Source of the DNA: Alviniconcha marisindica
Taxonomy: Eukaryota > Mollusca > Gastropoda > Provannidae
Direction: 5' to 3'
Length of the DNA: 64,000 bases
Assembly (NCBI GenBank): GCA_018857735.1
Contig: JABMCL010002965.1
Span: 235,001 to 299,000 of the forward strand
Positions 1 to 13,057 of this stretch are shown here, piece after piece. The first letter of the stretch is position 1. Each line of letters opens with the position of its first letter. Under the pieces are notes generated by a model. It was not told the DNA's origin. It did not search any database and worked only from the letters and a program-made list of their open reading frames with translations. Both the position numbers and the translations under genes were made by a program.

Positions 1-507
1 GGACTTGAGCGTAATAGCGCCGCACGCCAGAATAAGATTGATGCACAGTGTTTTCGGAGTGTAGCAGTTTGTTGTTTTTCGTTTTTCTGGCCTGTTTACG
101 TATGCGCAGGTGTGATGCTGTTTCAGTCGTGCGAGCTGGATAAAGATTAGAGTTGCAAATGTGGCTACTTGAGAGGCGAGCGAGGACATGAAAGTCACTT
201 TGGGCTGTCCAGGAGATGTCAGAGTGGTGTCGGAAGGTTCACGCCGGCAGCGGGAGTCTGATTCTCCTTGTGGGTGCACGGTGAAAGGTTTCGGGGTGTT
301 GCTTCCGGTCGGCCCACTACGAGGGAGAGACGGCGCAGTTAGCTCCCTTTTCACGTCCTGAGTTCTTTAGTCTTCACTGTGATAGTTATTACTGCTGGAA
401 ATCTCTTCAACTGATCCCCCCCCCACCCCCCCACCCCCACCCCCATCCCCCACACACCTCACCCCCATCCCCTCACACAGACTCTCTTTTCCCTTTGACC
501 TGACGCT
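1..507. other. No gene seen; C-rich tract
   Basis: No conserved coding sequence or RNA gene is recognisable. Bases 416-478 are a C-rich imperfect repeat of CCCCCA type. Confidence 0.5.
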
Positions 508-621
508 GATAGAATTGTGGTACCCAAAAACTGTCCAGTGTAGAGAGAGGGTAATTTGAGTAAATTAGAGTAAATTACCCTCTCTCCGCGCTTGACAGTT
601 TTCGGGTATCACGATTCTATC
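508..621. repeat. 114-bp foldback (long hairpin)
   Basis: Two 50-base arms (508-557 and 572-621) are inverted copies of each other around a 14-base loop (558-571). I count 43 of 50 Watson-Crick matches, and four of the seven differences would be G:U pairs in RNA, so a transcript of either strand could fold into a nearly continuous 47-pair stem. It could be a small foldback/MITE-type element or a hairpin RNA precursor. No target-site duplication is evident. Confidence 0.75.
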
Positions 622-897
622 TTTCGTGACTGTTCGTAAGAAGCCACCGTAAGATTGGAAGAGTAGTTACCACTGGTCCGCTATCAGTGCGAGAGTGCAA
701 GTCAAACACGTCCGCTATGTTGGTCTGGGGTTTGGACTGTTGGTATTGTTGATACTGGCCGTGCTGGTGCTGTTGGTCTGATTGGTGTTGTTGGTACTGG
801 TCTGGTGGATATGTGATGTGGATTGTAAGTCAATGTATGCAGTACAGAATTCCTTCATGGTGTTTGTTGAACCGCAATTCAGTGACGTCGCAGCAAT

Positions 898-1215
898 GTG
901 TTTGTCTCTTTCTCTTTTCTTCCTCTTTTCCTTTCTCTTCTCTTTTTCTTTTTCCTTTCTCTTCTCTGTCCCTTTTCCTTTTCTCTTTCTCTTTTCCTTT
1001 CTCTTCTCGTTCTCTTTTCCTTTCTCTCCTTTGCTTGTTTGTTTTCTGTCTGTTCACTTACTTTCTCGTTGCTTCGTTTTTTTGTTGTTGACCTATTTTG
1101 ACCGTGATTTTGTTTCAACCGTCTGATTCTTTTATTGCGTCCCTCTGTCGTAATTTCCCGAAGAAGAAGAAGAAGAGAAAAAAAAAGAAGACGAAAAAAA
1201 GAAGAAGAGAGAACC
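898..1215. repeat. Pyrimidine tract followed by purine tract
   Basis: 898-1040 is an imperfect TTTCTC-type polypyrimidine run. 1158-1215 is a GAA/AAG-rich purine run on the same strand. Open frames here, on both strands, are composition effects. Confidence 0.7.
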
Positions 1216-1381
1216 GGTTATCCGCGTTTTTGACAACTGAAACGAAAGCTATGGCTAAGACTGACTCATTCGTAGCCGGAGTTTTGCGGAGTTATTTATA
1301 TCGACATCGGAAGCACATGTGTGACATTTGATTAATTGGGTCACTGGACTTCCGTTCAGAAGCACATTTTGACTGCTTGGG

Positions 1382-1417
1382 CGCACGCACGCTCGCACGC
1401 ACGCACGCACACACACA

Positions 1418-1480
<63 letters not shown>

Positions 1481-1483
1481 CGC
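1382..1483. repeat. (GCAC)n/(AC)n microsatellite
   Basis: Compound array: CGCACG-type repeats, a short CTCTCT interruption, then a long AC run. Confidence 0.9.
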
Positions 1484-1907
1484 GTCTCGTGGGGGAGGGG
1501 TGGGAGAGAGGGTGGGAGGTTGTATTCGCATCTGGTTTATTTTATGCTAAGCCTTATGTATGATAAATGTGGGCTTTTGACATTAGTTCAGATTTCTGTC
1601 TTGCTGTGAACGAGGTTAGGTGTGACAGCAACCGATCTGATCAAAATAGAGAGAGAAGTGTTCCACTTTAATGTAAACTCACATTTCGCCTGCACCAGCA
1701 ACCATCATGGACTCTTCCAGTCTTCCTCTCTCTCCCTCTCTCTCTCGGCTTGTTTTTGTTTCCTTTATTGTAATCTGACACCTCAACCCCACCAACAACC
1801 AACACGGCCTCTCCACCCCCCTCTGTTTCCCACACCTCCTTTCTGTAACATCACACCCTGAACCTCGTCAACAAGCACGGTTTCTCTCTCCGCCCCCTCT
1901 CTCTGCC

Positions 1908-1908
<1 letters not shown>

Positions 1909-1941
<33 letters not shown>
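1909..1941. repeat. Poly-C tract
   Basis: About 33 consecutive C, preceded by CT-rich sequence from 1718. Runs this long are prone to length error in assembly. Confidence 0.9.
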
Positions 1942-2224
1942 ACCCGTCGCTCTTCCATCGCCTTCTTCACCCCCTGTTATCCCTAGGGGTCCGGTGGGCG
2001 GAATGGCAGACATACAAATAAGCGATAAATATTTATGTGAATTGTAATGACGGCCAAGGGCTCTCCACGCTGAATCACAGCTGCGGATGCTTCGGCTTCC
2101 TGCACTGCCCCGAACTGAAACTTGCACGCGAGGACTTACACATCAACACGCGTGCCACCCTGGCTCACCTCCTCCGCGGAGAAAGCTTCTTCGGCCTCGC
2201 TCGCCGCTGGTAATGAGCTGCGAT

Positions 2225-2890
2225 GGGGCCGAGACTGGAAAGAAGACGTCAAAATCGTAAGCGCCTCGGTCGGTAGTTCTTCTCGGTGTGGGGGACGCTT
2301 CGGTCAACTGCCCGAAGGTCCTCAACCACGTGTGATTGCCACAGGCGACGAAGCGGAGACTCTGAAGGAGCTCGCCAAAATCATGAACACCGTACATTTT
2401 TTTATTTGGGAAAACCAAACCGTTAAAACCCCGTTCTTCTCGTTGCGGTGGACGTTTGGGTTCAAAGTCTCGTCCTCACCTGTGATTGTGAAAGGCGAAG
2501 AGGATCGCCAAAATCATGAACACCGTACATTCTTCTCGTTGCAGAGGACGTTTGGGTCCAAAGTCTCGTCCTTACCTGTGGCTGTGAAAGGGCGAAGAAG
2601 CTCGCAAAGATCATGAACACCTTACAGTCTTCTCGTTGCAGAGGACGTTTGGGTCCAAACTCTCGGCGTCGTCACCAGTGCTTGTGAAAAGCGACGAGGC
2701 TGTGACTGTGAGGGAACATGCCAAATCCTCAGCGCCGCCTAAGTTCTTGTCGGTATGGGGGACCTCTTGGTCCAGTGCCTCTCCTTCCACCCCTGTGACT
2801 GTGAAACGCAATGAGGCCGAGACTGACGGAACATGCAAAAATTCGTAAGCGCCTCATAAATTCTTCTCGGTGTAGTGGAGAGATTTTTGG
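2225..2890. repeat. Diverged minisatellite, about 100-140 bp units
   Basis: Recurring blocks include AAAATCATGAACACC, TTCTCGTTGCAGAGGACG and GTTTGGGTCCAAA. Around five diverged units are visible. Each TTCTCGTTGCAG resembles a 3' splice site, but nothing downstream looks like a conserved exon. Confidence 0.7.
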
Positions 2891-3704
2891 GTCAACCGGA
2901 GGCGACAGGATATATTACAAGTGTGTACGGTGTCGTGGTAGTTTTCGTCGTAGTCAAGTCCTCTGCTTCCCCCCCCCCCCCCCCACCCCCACCCCCGGTA
3001 GGGTGGTCGTTCTCGTAGTAAAGTCCTGCGCTTCCCCCCCTCCCTCCTACCCCTCCCCCGCCCATCCGCCCAGGTTTGCGTGTCCGTGTCAACCGTTATC
3101 AGGGGACGAGCGGTCGTGTGGACAGGTGACTGACTGACCCTATCCCCAAAGTGCCACAGGAGACGGAAGACCTCGGGTGGTGTAGACTTATCATATCTGT
3201 CTTTGCCGCAACGAGGCCTTGTACCACCGCGCGAGGGGCATTTAAACCCCCAGCTACACCTTGGTAGTTAGTTCAAACCTGCTCAGTCACCGTGTTTGTG
3301 AAGTCTGTAAGCGCGGGCGTCGCTGTGACCCCCCACCTCTTCTTTTTAAATTTCTGTTTTTATTTTTATATTTTTCCCAACAAGTTACAGAGCTGTTAAA
3401 AAGCTGATCCTCGAGGCTGGGGCGGAAATTCTCGCATTGTGTGTCTGTGTGTCGTGCGCGCTTCACAGCGCTATCACACACCACCAGAAAGCCGGACCTC
3501 TACTGCCGCCAGAGGTAGAGTTGAAAAGAGCCGTTGGCACACTTTCGGATTTTGTGGGGTCGCCGGCGACGTGCAGTCTCGGAACTCGGTGATCTCCCCA
3601 CGCGGGGAGGCGTTCAAAGGACAGGTGCAGGGTTTGCACCGCTTCGTTAAAGCCAACCTCCACCTCTTGATTGGGCAAGAGAAGCTAGGCAGCGAGTCAG
3701 TGGG
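2891..3704. other. No gene seen; C-rich tracts
   Basis: Two C-rich tracts (2969-2998 and 3032-3070) and otherwise apparently single-copy sequence without recognisable coding potential. Confidence 0.4.
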
Positions 3705-4335
3705 TTGGAAAGTTTAGAGAAAAAGCAAGTCTGATTTCGTTGTGGGGAAAACCTGTGAGTTTGTGTTGCCATTTGAGTCACTGTGTTGGAAAGTTTAGAT
3801 AAAAAGCAGTCTGATTTCGTTGTGGGGAAAACCTGTGAGTTTGTGTTGCCATTTGAGTCACAGTGTTGGAAAGTTTAGATAAAAAGCAGTCTGATTTCGT
3901 TGTGGGGGAAACCTGTTGAGTGTGTATTGCCATTTGAGTCACTGTGTTGGAAAGTTTAGAGAAAAAGCAGTCTGATTTCGTTGTGGGGGAAACCTGTTGA
4001 GTGTGTTGCCATTTGAGTCACAGTGTTGGACAGTTAGAGAAAAAGCAGTCTGATTTCGTTGTGGGGGAAACCAGTTGAGTGTGTTGCCATTTGAGTCATA
4101 GTGTTGGACAGTTAGAGAAAAAGCAGTCTGATTTCGTTGTTGGGAAAACCTGTGAGTTTGTGTTGCCATTTGAGTCACAGTGTTGGACTTGGACAGTTAG
4201 AGAAAAAGCAGTCTGATTTCGTTGTGGGAGGTAAGTATGTGAGTTTGTCAGTGTTGCCATTCGAGTCACGATGCTGGACAGTTAGAGAAAAAGCAGTCTG
4301 ATTTGGTTGTGGGAGGTAAACCTGTGAGTGTATTG
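3705..4335. repeat. Minisatellite, about 80-bp unit, 8 copies
   Basis: The unit contains AAAAAGCAGTCTGATTTCG followed by TTGTGTTGCCATTTGAGTCA. Copies are close in sequence with small indels. The minus-strand frame across 3939-4178 is a shadow of the array. Confidence 0.85.
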
Positions 4336-5600
4336 CCATTTTTGGATGGTTGTGCTGAAGAGAACAGTCGCATGACCAGAAGGAACAATCGTGTGTGCGT
4401 CGTCACCGCGTGTGTCATCATCAGTCCGGGAACAAAAGTGCGGACAGGCCGTTTGTTTCGATTTCAGCGCTGCAGCTGCTTTCGAAAGCAGTGCCTGTGT
4501 GTATGCATACATACGTGTGTATACGAACGACTGACGAACAACAGAGGTTGCTGTGTTGTCGCCGCCTGAGTCTGAGTCCCAAACGAACCCCCCGGCTCCC
4601 CATTCATCTCTGCCACTTCAGTCTGTTGTACACACCAGCAACCGGATCAGCACCAACTGGAGTTGTCGCTGCCTCCACCGCTGACGTGAAAACAACGGGC
4701 AAGGGGCCGTGGTTACGCCACAAAGACCACTTAGTGACTCCAGCCGCTGCTTCTGCCGGAACAAAGACGGATTTTAGATCCACACACTCTTTGGCCCTTC
4801 TGTTCCTCCAGGAACCGTGGACAGTTCATCCATTGACTGGGCTCTGGCTTAGTGTGTTGTGCAGTGAGGGTCTGGTGGTCTATGTTCTTTAGGGGGTTGC
4901 TGACGCTGGCACAGTGGTAGCGGTAGTGCTCAACAGGTTTACATACTTGGTTTTGTTTTGTTTCGGTTTTGTTTCTTGACACCTTCAATTCAGTCGCCAC
5001 AGCTTCGTTGACAGATTAAAAGGAACGAACTGTCTCTGTCTCTCTATCGTTGATAACTTAATTTCGCTGTAACAGTCGTTGGCAGCCTAATTTCGAAGCA
5101 GTATATCTGTTTTTTGGTCATTAGATTTTGCTTGTTTGAGAGGTTTTTGTTTGTTTATGAAGTGTTAAGGACAGTCCCTGCGACTCTCACTTCGGAAGTG
5201 CTTCAGGTTTGACGACGTTGCGGTTTGAAAGCTGGGATTACTGTGGGCATCCGAGGACGATCTGTTGTGTGTGTGTGTAGAGTGTGTGGACACGTGGGGT
5301 TTGTTTACTTGACCCCAACGGAGAGCGCGCGGCCGTCTGTACTGCGTGCCTCTCGCACACACAAAAAGTAACGCTTGTGCCGCTATAGTTTCCACCCAGG
5401 CTATAACTCTTACTTCAAACAACTTCAAGGTGTAGCATTTTTGTGTGTGTGCGTGAACTGGCCCCCTATAAACTACTGACTGGAGAGGGGAAAAAACGCA
5501 GGGAAAAAGAGAGAGAAAAAAAGCAGCAACCTGCATCCAATTTTGCATCAGCGGAAAGAAGGGAGAGAGAGAGAACGGAACGAGTTAATCTTTGTGCCTT
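4336..5600. other. No gene seen
   Basis: No repeat family or conserved exon is recognised on either strand. Open frames up to 165 codons have no family resemblance. If the 6394 first exon is used, this is distal upstream DNA. Confidence 0.35.
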
Positions 5601-5718
5601 GAACGATTTCCATGCCTGGTTGTTCTGTGATGTGAGTGGCCGTACGCCGCTGCTGCCAGACTCCCCCGGCCTCGCCAGGCCTCCCAGCCTCCCCCAGATG
5701 CTGGATGGCCTCGGATGC

Positions 5719-5741
5719 GGAGAGAGAGAGAGAGAGAGAGA
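5719..5741. repeat. (GA)n microsatellite
   Basis: A short GA run within the GC-rich stretch upstream of the candidate first exon at 6394. Confidence 0.9.
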
Positions 5742-6393
5742 GGTAGTAGAACTTTAAACCAAGCAACCACTCCATTCTGTACTGGTTGTTGCTTCCACTT
5801 TCGGTACCTGGACGCGTTTCGGCGGATCGTCCCGGCTGTATCTGCTTCTGTGGTCTGTGATAGCGCCGGAAATTTACAGCTCGTCCCCTCGCCCCACTGG
5901 CGCAAGGGAAGCCAGGTTCAGCGTCTGGAAGTGAACTGTGAGACTCGGAGGGTTCGCTCGGCCATTTCTGCTGACCGTTGATGGCTCGGGAGTCCATTAT
6001 AAAGTAATCCGTCTCCGACCCTGCCGCCCGTCCTGGGAACTGCTGCCTTGGCTCGGTGTTCGCGCCAGACTTGCGCAGTGCAGCTCCAGTCGACCGGGTC
6101 GGCGTCAGTTTTGAACGCGAGGGATTCAGGAGATTCTGGGACCGTTACTGAATCGGGGTGTCAGTTCGGCTGGTGCCAGAGATCGGCGGCGTCTGCAAGC
6201 TGCCGTGAGCGCCAGCGCCTGTTGGTGGGAGGGAGGGAGTGTGTGTAAGACGCCACGGCCAGGAAAAGACTTACCAGCCACCCGGCCTTGTTTCAGATTC
6301 TGGAATATCGGTCTCAGTAGAGTCCGTCCGTTTCCCTGTTGATTGGTGTGCTGGTGGTTGTTGGTGAATGTGATTACCTGGGCAACGCTCGGC

Positions 6394-6441
6394 ATGTCTC
6401 GACGACCGCTTTACAATGCCGGATCCTTCGCGGATAACCGG
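6394..6441 (+). CDS. Candidate alternative first exon of septin-7 (upstream promoter)
   Basis: An ATG with G at -3 opens a 16-codon frame, MSRRPLYNAGSFADNR, ending exactly at a consensus donor GTAAGT (6442) in phase 0. That is the phase needed to join exon 2 at 38756. The preceding 0.8 kb is GC-rich and repeat-poor, as expected for a leader. A minimal upstream ORF (ATG TGA at 6368) precedes it. The first intron would be 32 kb. Evidence is only start context, donor and phase, so it may be chance or belong to another transcript. Confidence 0.35.
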
Positions 6442-6470
6442 GTAAGTTTAGCTGAGCAGTCTTGTTATCG

Positions 6471-6545
6471 TACCCCTTACCCCTCCTCTCCCCTCCCCTC
6501 CACACCCCGCCCCGCCCCGCCCCGCCCCCGCCCCCGCCCCTGTTG
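6471..6545. repeat. C-rich (CCCCGC)n tract
   Basis: An imperfect CCCCGCC repeat just after the candidate donor at 6442. GC-rich sequence of this kind is common near promoters. Confidence 0.6.
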
Positions 6546-6695
6546 CACCCCGGCCGCGGCTGTGAATGGGTCGCAGTATGTATAGTGTTTATACGTTACA
6601 CGTGTGTATAGTGTTTCCGTTTAGTGCTCACCACACACGAAACGGAAACGTATACGAGAGAGTCTTTGTTGCATAACGTCCACGGAGGCGAGAAA

Positions 6696-7620
6696 CGTAT
6701 ACTGATGATGATGTGGGGCTTCATGTCCTCGGATGTCGGGTTGACATTGAAACGTATACACTCGTGTAACGCTTTTTATAGCCACGAGACAAAGCAGACG
6801 TGTCGCTCGTTTTCGGCGAAACTGCCTTTCATGAACGACAAATACATAGACGGACATACCAGAAGTACGAAGACCGAATTTGAATTTTTTTTTGGTGGTA
6901 TTGTTGGTCTAGGTGAGTTGTTAACGCGGTTTTGAAGGAAGTGGAGAGATGAAGGTTGTCAGATATTTCGTAGTCTTGACGATTGCTAATGCAACAAACG
7001 GTACACGTAGTTGTCTGTACTTCCTTGACCCTGACAGTGGTGGATAAATAGTTTTGGTCCGCTTTTTGTGTCACGTGTTGTGGTTCTGACGGTGACTTCG
7101 GCAGTGGAGTACCGCGGACGCAGAAATTAAAGCCCCCCCCCCTTCCTGTTGAGGTCCACAGAGAGAGTGTTCTCCCTTTAAAACCTCAGGTAGGTCAGTT
7201 TATATCCACACATGCTTCGCCCACTGCCAGGAATTTCTTGATTGTCATAATTTTGACCTTCCGGGTCCATTCATCTTCATTTTTCCAAATCCTCTTCTTT
7301 TCAAATCCTCTTCTTACTTTTTAACTGCGTAAATGGTCCGCGGAATAAACTAGGTCACCCTGCTCATAGCCACAAGCGATTTAAGCAGGTTCCCGTGGTG
7401 AGTGCCTACACATTATAAGTAGGTACCAGAACATGTGTCATTGTACATTGATGGATTGATGGTTGGTTTTTAATGTCGTAACAGTAAAACAGACAATTTT
7501 TGGTTTTGTGACTTGTGCTTTAAACTGGTATTCCAAAACAACAATAAAAACTGTATGTGCGATTCGTCCTGAGGTGACCCTACGCTGTCGACGGGACGTT
7601 AAACTCAAAGAAATAAACAA
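6696..7620. repeat. Fragments of dispersed repeats
   Basis: 6715-6750 resembles the dispersed TTCATGTCCTCGGATGTC element. 7100-7290 carries the ACCGCGGACGCAGAAATTAA family seen again at 9495, 40000 and 40118. 7564-7620 carries the dispersed GGTGACCCTGTG...GACGTTAAA element. No gene is seen between them. Confidence 0.5.
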
Positions 7621-8086
7621 AAGAGCAAACTAAACACTTGATTGATTTTAGCGCATAAAAGTGCCCCCCCCAACAAACACACACACACATACTCTCTCTC
7701 TCAGTCTCTCCTGAAATGACCCTGTGTGTTTGACCGGATCAGGACGTTAACACTTAATTACCAGCTCCCTCCACTCCCCCTTCTCAAATTTCAACGACAG
7801 ACTGGCAGAAGACATGTCTCCTCGGTGTCCTGGGCCGGGCCCAGTCCGCAGCCCCACAACAGAGCTGTACAGCCACGTGGTCCAACCCCGTTATGCCGGG
7901 CAGAACGCGGTGGTTGGAAAGGCGTGTGTGTGTGTGTGTCTGGAGGCAGATAACATTGCACTTCGGGGCCCAGCGTGCGCCGACTGAACAAGCGCCACTG
8001 TATCACTGTACGGGGCCATCTGCGTCCATTTGTGTCTGAATCGGGCGCGGGCCCGGCCGGTTGGTTGACGGGCGCACAGGTGCTTG

Positions 8087-8632
<546 letters not shown>

Positions 8633-9024
8633 CCAGTGCCTGTGTTTGGGGTCAGCCGTGCCCGTGGTCTGAGGGAGAAAGGAACGTGGCTTGTACACAG
8701 ACGGACCTGTGTGTGTGTGTAGACCAGGTAGGTGTGGACCGCCTCCCTTTGATCGGTCCTTTAACCCCGCTGCTCTCGCCCCGCTTTGCTGTGCTGGCAT
8801 TGTTTGGAGGTGTGAGCGTGCATAGTTTCAGTCGCTTCAAAAGTGAACGCATTTGCAAGGTGTTTAGAAGGTGCTTATTTCTTTCTCCGTTTGTCTCTTC
8901 TCACCGGCTTCTTTTTACATTTAAATTGTTTCCTTTTTAACACGGTGAGGTACGCACGCTTCGAGAGGCTATTCATGTGTGCATGTGAACAAGCGCTCGC
9001 GTAGGAACGCACACACGCAAGCGC

Positions 9025-9091
9025 ACGGACACACGCACGCGCGCGCGCGCGCGACACACACACACACCACCAGCACTTACGCACTTACGCA

Positions 9092-9148
<57 letters not shown>
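9025..9148. repeat. (CG)n/(CA)n microsatellite
   Basis: Short GC alternation followed by CA repeats up to 9147. Confidence 0.9.
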
Positions 9149-9151
<3 letters not shown>

Positions 9152-9440
9152 ATAAACCACTCCGTCCTGGGTCTGTCCACAGGAATTGTCACCCTTGCTG
9201 TTGATAAACCACTCCGTCCTGGATCTGTCCATAGGAATTGTCACCCTTCCTGTTGATAAACCACTCCGTCCTGGGTCTGTCCATAGGAATTGTCACCCTT
9301 CCTGTTGATAAACCCCTTCGTCCTGAGTATCCACCGGAATTGTCACCCTTGCTGTTGATAAACCATTCCGTCCTGGGTCTGTCCATAGGAATTGTCACCC
9401 TTCCTGTTGATAAACCACTCCGTCCTGGGTCTGTCCCACT
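9149..9440. repeat. Minisatellite, about 55-bp unit, 5 copies
   Basis: The unit contains GATAAACCACTCCGTCCTGG and AGGAATTGTCACCCTTC. It directly abuts the CA run. Confidence 0.9.
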
Positions 9441-9486
9441 GAGCTCAGTGGTCAGTCCATAGCGCTGTCTGCGGCCTGTTCAATAG

Positions 9487-9950
9487 GTGCCACTCACCGC
9501 GGATGCAGAAATTAGGGTCCCCCTCTGCCGAGAACTTATAGCTATGAAAGGGTCTCTTTTTAAAGCCTGGAGTAGGCCACAATATTGTATAGTCACCCAT
9601 GCCTTCTTCGCCCACTGCAAGGAATTTGTTTGCTTTCTAATTACTGCCTTCCCTATTCGTTCCGGAGATGCACGTTTGCGCCGTAAGGTATAATTAAGTA
9701 GTACAAGTGTACGTTCTGTAATCAGACTTGTTTATTACTATCAATGAAAGGGTCTCTTTTTAAAGCCTGTATTAAATAGTCACGCATGCCATCTTTGCCC
9801 ACTGCAAGGATTCGTTTGCTTTCTAATTGCTGCCTGCCCTATTTGTTCCGGAGATGCACGTTTTTTCGCCGAAGGTATAATTAAGTAGCACAAGTGCATG
9901 TACTGTATTCAAACTTGTTTTCAACTTCTTTTTCGTTCTTAATCTTCTTC
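9487..9950. repeat. Dispersed repeat, tandemly duplicated
   Basis: The block starting at the CACCGCGGATGCAGAAATTA motif includes AAAGGGTCTCTTTTTAAAGC. Most of it is repeated about 200 bp downstream (9541-9740 against 9745-9900). Related pieces lie at 7180-7290 and 56584-56720. Confidence 0.7.
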
Positions 9951-10195
9951 AGACACGAAGCACTGAGGTCTGAAACAGTGCATCGGACTTTTGCTTCACA
10001 CTCGTGATTTGACGACTTGTGTTTCACTCTGGTATGACCTGATCAAGAGAGCGGTATTTCGCAGCTCTGTCACTGAGGATGTTGTTTGCGGACATAATTA
10101 TCTTTAGGTTGCATCTTTGACTATCTAGGGGCGACCGACATTTTTGGAAAGATATTCTTTTTGGATCTGGACTTTGTTTAACCCACGCTTTACCC

Positions 10196-10198
<3 letters not shown>

Positions 10199-10257
<59 letters not shown>

Positions 10258-10281
10258 TGCGTGCGTGCGTGCGTGCGTGCG
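10199..10281. repeat. (GT)n/(GCGT)n microsatellite
   Basis: GT run to 10255, then GCGT repeats. Confidence 0.9.
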
Positions 10282-10498
10282 TTTATTGTGTTTTGATAAA
10301 ATGTGTTTCGCCCAGATATAACCGTCATGGTTGACTGGGCGTAAGAACCAAGTTCCTTCCTTTCTTGGTATTATCCGCCCACCCCCACCCCCCCTCCCCC
10401 CTTCCGCCCACCCTCACCCGAGTATTACCTGAGTTGATTGGGAGTAGAAAGTATCCAAGGAACTGACTAACTGCTAATTGTTAATATGGGTAGTCCCT

Positions 10499-11002
10499 GC
10501 AGCCACGGCTGGAGAATTTTCTTCTTCAGTGTCAACTTTTTGTGCTGACTCTTATTTCGGTACCCATTTCACCCCCATGTTACCGCAGTAGCACGCAAAA
10601 GATCCCGGTAATTCTGCCAAAGGTGCAGGTGGCAGGTTGCAGCTAAGCACACGTGCACCCTACATATAATTATATGTTGCTTCGAATGAAGTAACACTGT
10701 AAAGTGGTGCATGGTTGTATGGTGTACACAGAACAAACGCCGAAACGGCAGCACTTTCACGTGGCACCAGCCATGCAACGACCAAGCAGCGCTGTAAGTA
10801 CACCACGTCGGTGAATATTAAAAGAAGAAAAAAAGAAAAGAAAAAAAGAGAAAAAAAGAAAAAGAAGAAGAAAAAAGCGCTGTAAAAGGCTACACACAGT
10901 CACTCATTGTCACGACATTCGAAGAGCGCAGTGAGTCTGCTCGAGAGCAGAGAATAGCGCTGTGAAAGCGATCAATAATAATAATAATAATAATAATAAT
11001 AA
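10499..11002. repeat. Interspersed-repeat remnants with (AAT)n tail
   Basis: The sequence AAAAGATCCCGGTAATTCTG, A-rich sequence at 10820-10876, AGCGCTGTGAAAGCGATC and a terminal (AAT)n at 10976-11001 look like the 3' ends of old retroelements. A related AGCGCTATACAAAAGTTA tail occurs at 58138. No reverse-transcriptase coding sequence is present. Confidence 0.45.
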
Positions 11003-11620
11003 CCCAGACACTGCACCCCACACCACCCTTCCCCCGGCCCTGTGGGTCACTGGACACAAACATCGGTCAGCTTTTGTGGTCTGCCGGAATTGACCCGACT
11101 AAATAAAACTCTGATTCTGACACGCCTGGTCATTTTCATGGCCCCTTTGACGACGAAAGAAGCGCCAGGCAGACCAATGGAGGGGGGAACGGGGAGGGGA
11201 GTTGGGGGAGGGAAATGGGGGAGGGGGAGAATACGACCTGGATTGAGTGTGCCGGACTTATGTCGGTTGTGGAGGGGTTCTTTCATCTGCTCCACTCGAC
11301 CCCCCTCTTTTTACGGCGACTTGGGCCGTATAGAAATGGCCCAGCAGCCGGGAGGGGTGGTGTGGAAAGGCTGTGAGGACTTCGTCCATTCTTCTGTTGC
11401 TGCCTGGGGGGAGAGAGCTGTTGGCAGCTTTGTTGCGGTCAGTCCGGGTAAAGTGAGGTGGATCTTTTTTTCCCCATTACCCATTCCCCCTACCCCCCCA
11501 ACCCCCCCCCCCCACCCCCCTTATTTGTTTGAGTGACAGAAGTGCCTCTGTCGCTATACATACTATCTAGTGAGTTGTTGGGTTTTGGGTTTTTGGTTTT
11601 GTTGGTATTGTTGTTTGTGT
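11003..11620. other. No gene seen
   Basis: G-rich (11179-11230) and C-rich (11470-11520) tracts. The 164-codon frame at 11042 has no family resemblance. Confidence 0.35.
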
Positions 11621-11642
11621 GTTGTTGTTGTTGTTGTTGTTG

Positions 11643-11715
<73 letters not shown>

Positions 11716-11742
11716 TGCGTGCGTGCGCGCGCGCGTGTTTTG
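11621..11742. repeat. (GTT)n(GT)n(GC)n microsatellite
   Basis: TTG repeats, a long GT run to about 11710, then CGCG alternation. Confidence 0.9.
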
Positions 11743-12072
11743 TGGGGAGGGTGCGAAACTTTTAAATGTTTTATTAGGTCGTTAATCAATCCCATCTCTC
11801 GGCCGCTGTTACCCTTCCCTCCTCCTTTTACCCGTACCCCCATCCAGCCCATCTCAGGATACGTGTCGGTATTGCGGTTTGAAGTCTTTGATGTATGTAT
11901 GCACGTGTAAGTTTGTGGATTACCCCCCCCCCCCCCTTTACTTTCATACTGTATCTGCCCAGTGAATGAGATTGCAAAGTCTGTCAGGTGCAGGGAGTAT
12001 TTGTACTTGTGCATCAGTTGAATGTGTGCATACGCACGCACCACTTCGTAACCCGCCTTCACCCCCCCCTCC

Positions 12073-12074
12073 CT

Positions 12075-12112
<38 letters not shown>
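12073..12112. repeat. (CA)n microsatellite
   Basis: Uninterrupted CA run. Confidence 0.9.
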
Positions 12113-12120
<8 letters not shown>

Positions 12121-12299
12121 GTCGGATGCACGTACTCAGCAGTTTCAGTGTTTTCATACACGGATTCGAAATATTTTTGTTGTTTTTTAACACAGAATTC
12201 ACCCCGCCTCCTACCGAAATGAACTGGTTCACGGTGACGTACTGTAATGCCAGACTAGACCAGGTGGATGATGGCGTACATTTTATAATAATAAAAAGT

Positions 12300-12591
12300 A
12301 AACGTCCACAGAAACCGTAAGGCTTATTAGGGACGGGGACGGGGGAGGGGGTACGGAGGTGGGGGGAGAGGGAGATTATATACCTATCGCCACACTGTCA
12401 CCACCAGAATGACTCCTGCATTAAGATGGGCAGTGATGAGAGCCATTTTAATGTTGCATTAATTGTGAGGGACTAAGTCACAAGACTATGTCCACAGACC
12501 ACAATGTTTGAAGAGGAAGGAGAGCCGAAGCGGATTCGAACAGAGGTCCCTCTGCCTATCAGCCTAACGCCTTACCGCTGGGCCAAACCGG
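12300..12591 (-). mobile_element. tRNA-derived SINE (family A), full-length-like
   Basis: Read on the minus strand, it starts with an A-box-like TGGCCCAGCGG, has a B box GTTCGAATCC, then a unique body (AATGGCTCTCATCACTGCCC, GGTGGTGACAGTG), and ends with TTTCTGTGGACGTT. Polymerase III A and B boxes at tRNA spacing define tRNA-derived SINEs. Related copies lie at 23521, 28161, 29873 and 33610. Confidence 0.8.
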
Positions 12592-12929
12592 CTGACTTAC
12601 AACAACAACGTCAGCAGAACTTTATAAATGCGAGGTTTGCGCGGGAGATGCAGCGACAACACAGTGGAAGGGAAAGCACTCGTGTTGGGCTCGAGTGGCA
12701 ACTGTTTTCAAGGAGCTGCTTCCTCTTGCCTCCCGAAGCCGTGTCCTGTTTCAGCACTTGACTTCTGTTCCGCTTGACAGCATACACGTTAGGAGTACAG
12801 TGAGTGACTGGAATTTAACGTGCTGGCAACCGCACCGGGTTACCTCAGGATGAAAGGAGTATAACTTTTGCTAGTTTCAGCGTCCACCCAATAATTGCAG
12901 ATGTTGAGAAAGAGGATGGAAGACGGATT

Positions 12930-12983
12930 GTGTGTGTGTGTGCGTGCACGTGTGTGTGTGCACGTGCGTGCGTGCATGCGTGC

Positions 12984-13018
<35 letters not shown>

Positions 13019-13026
13019 CGTGCATG

Positions 13027-13057
<31 letters not shown>

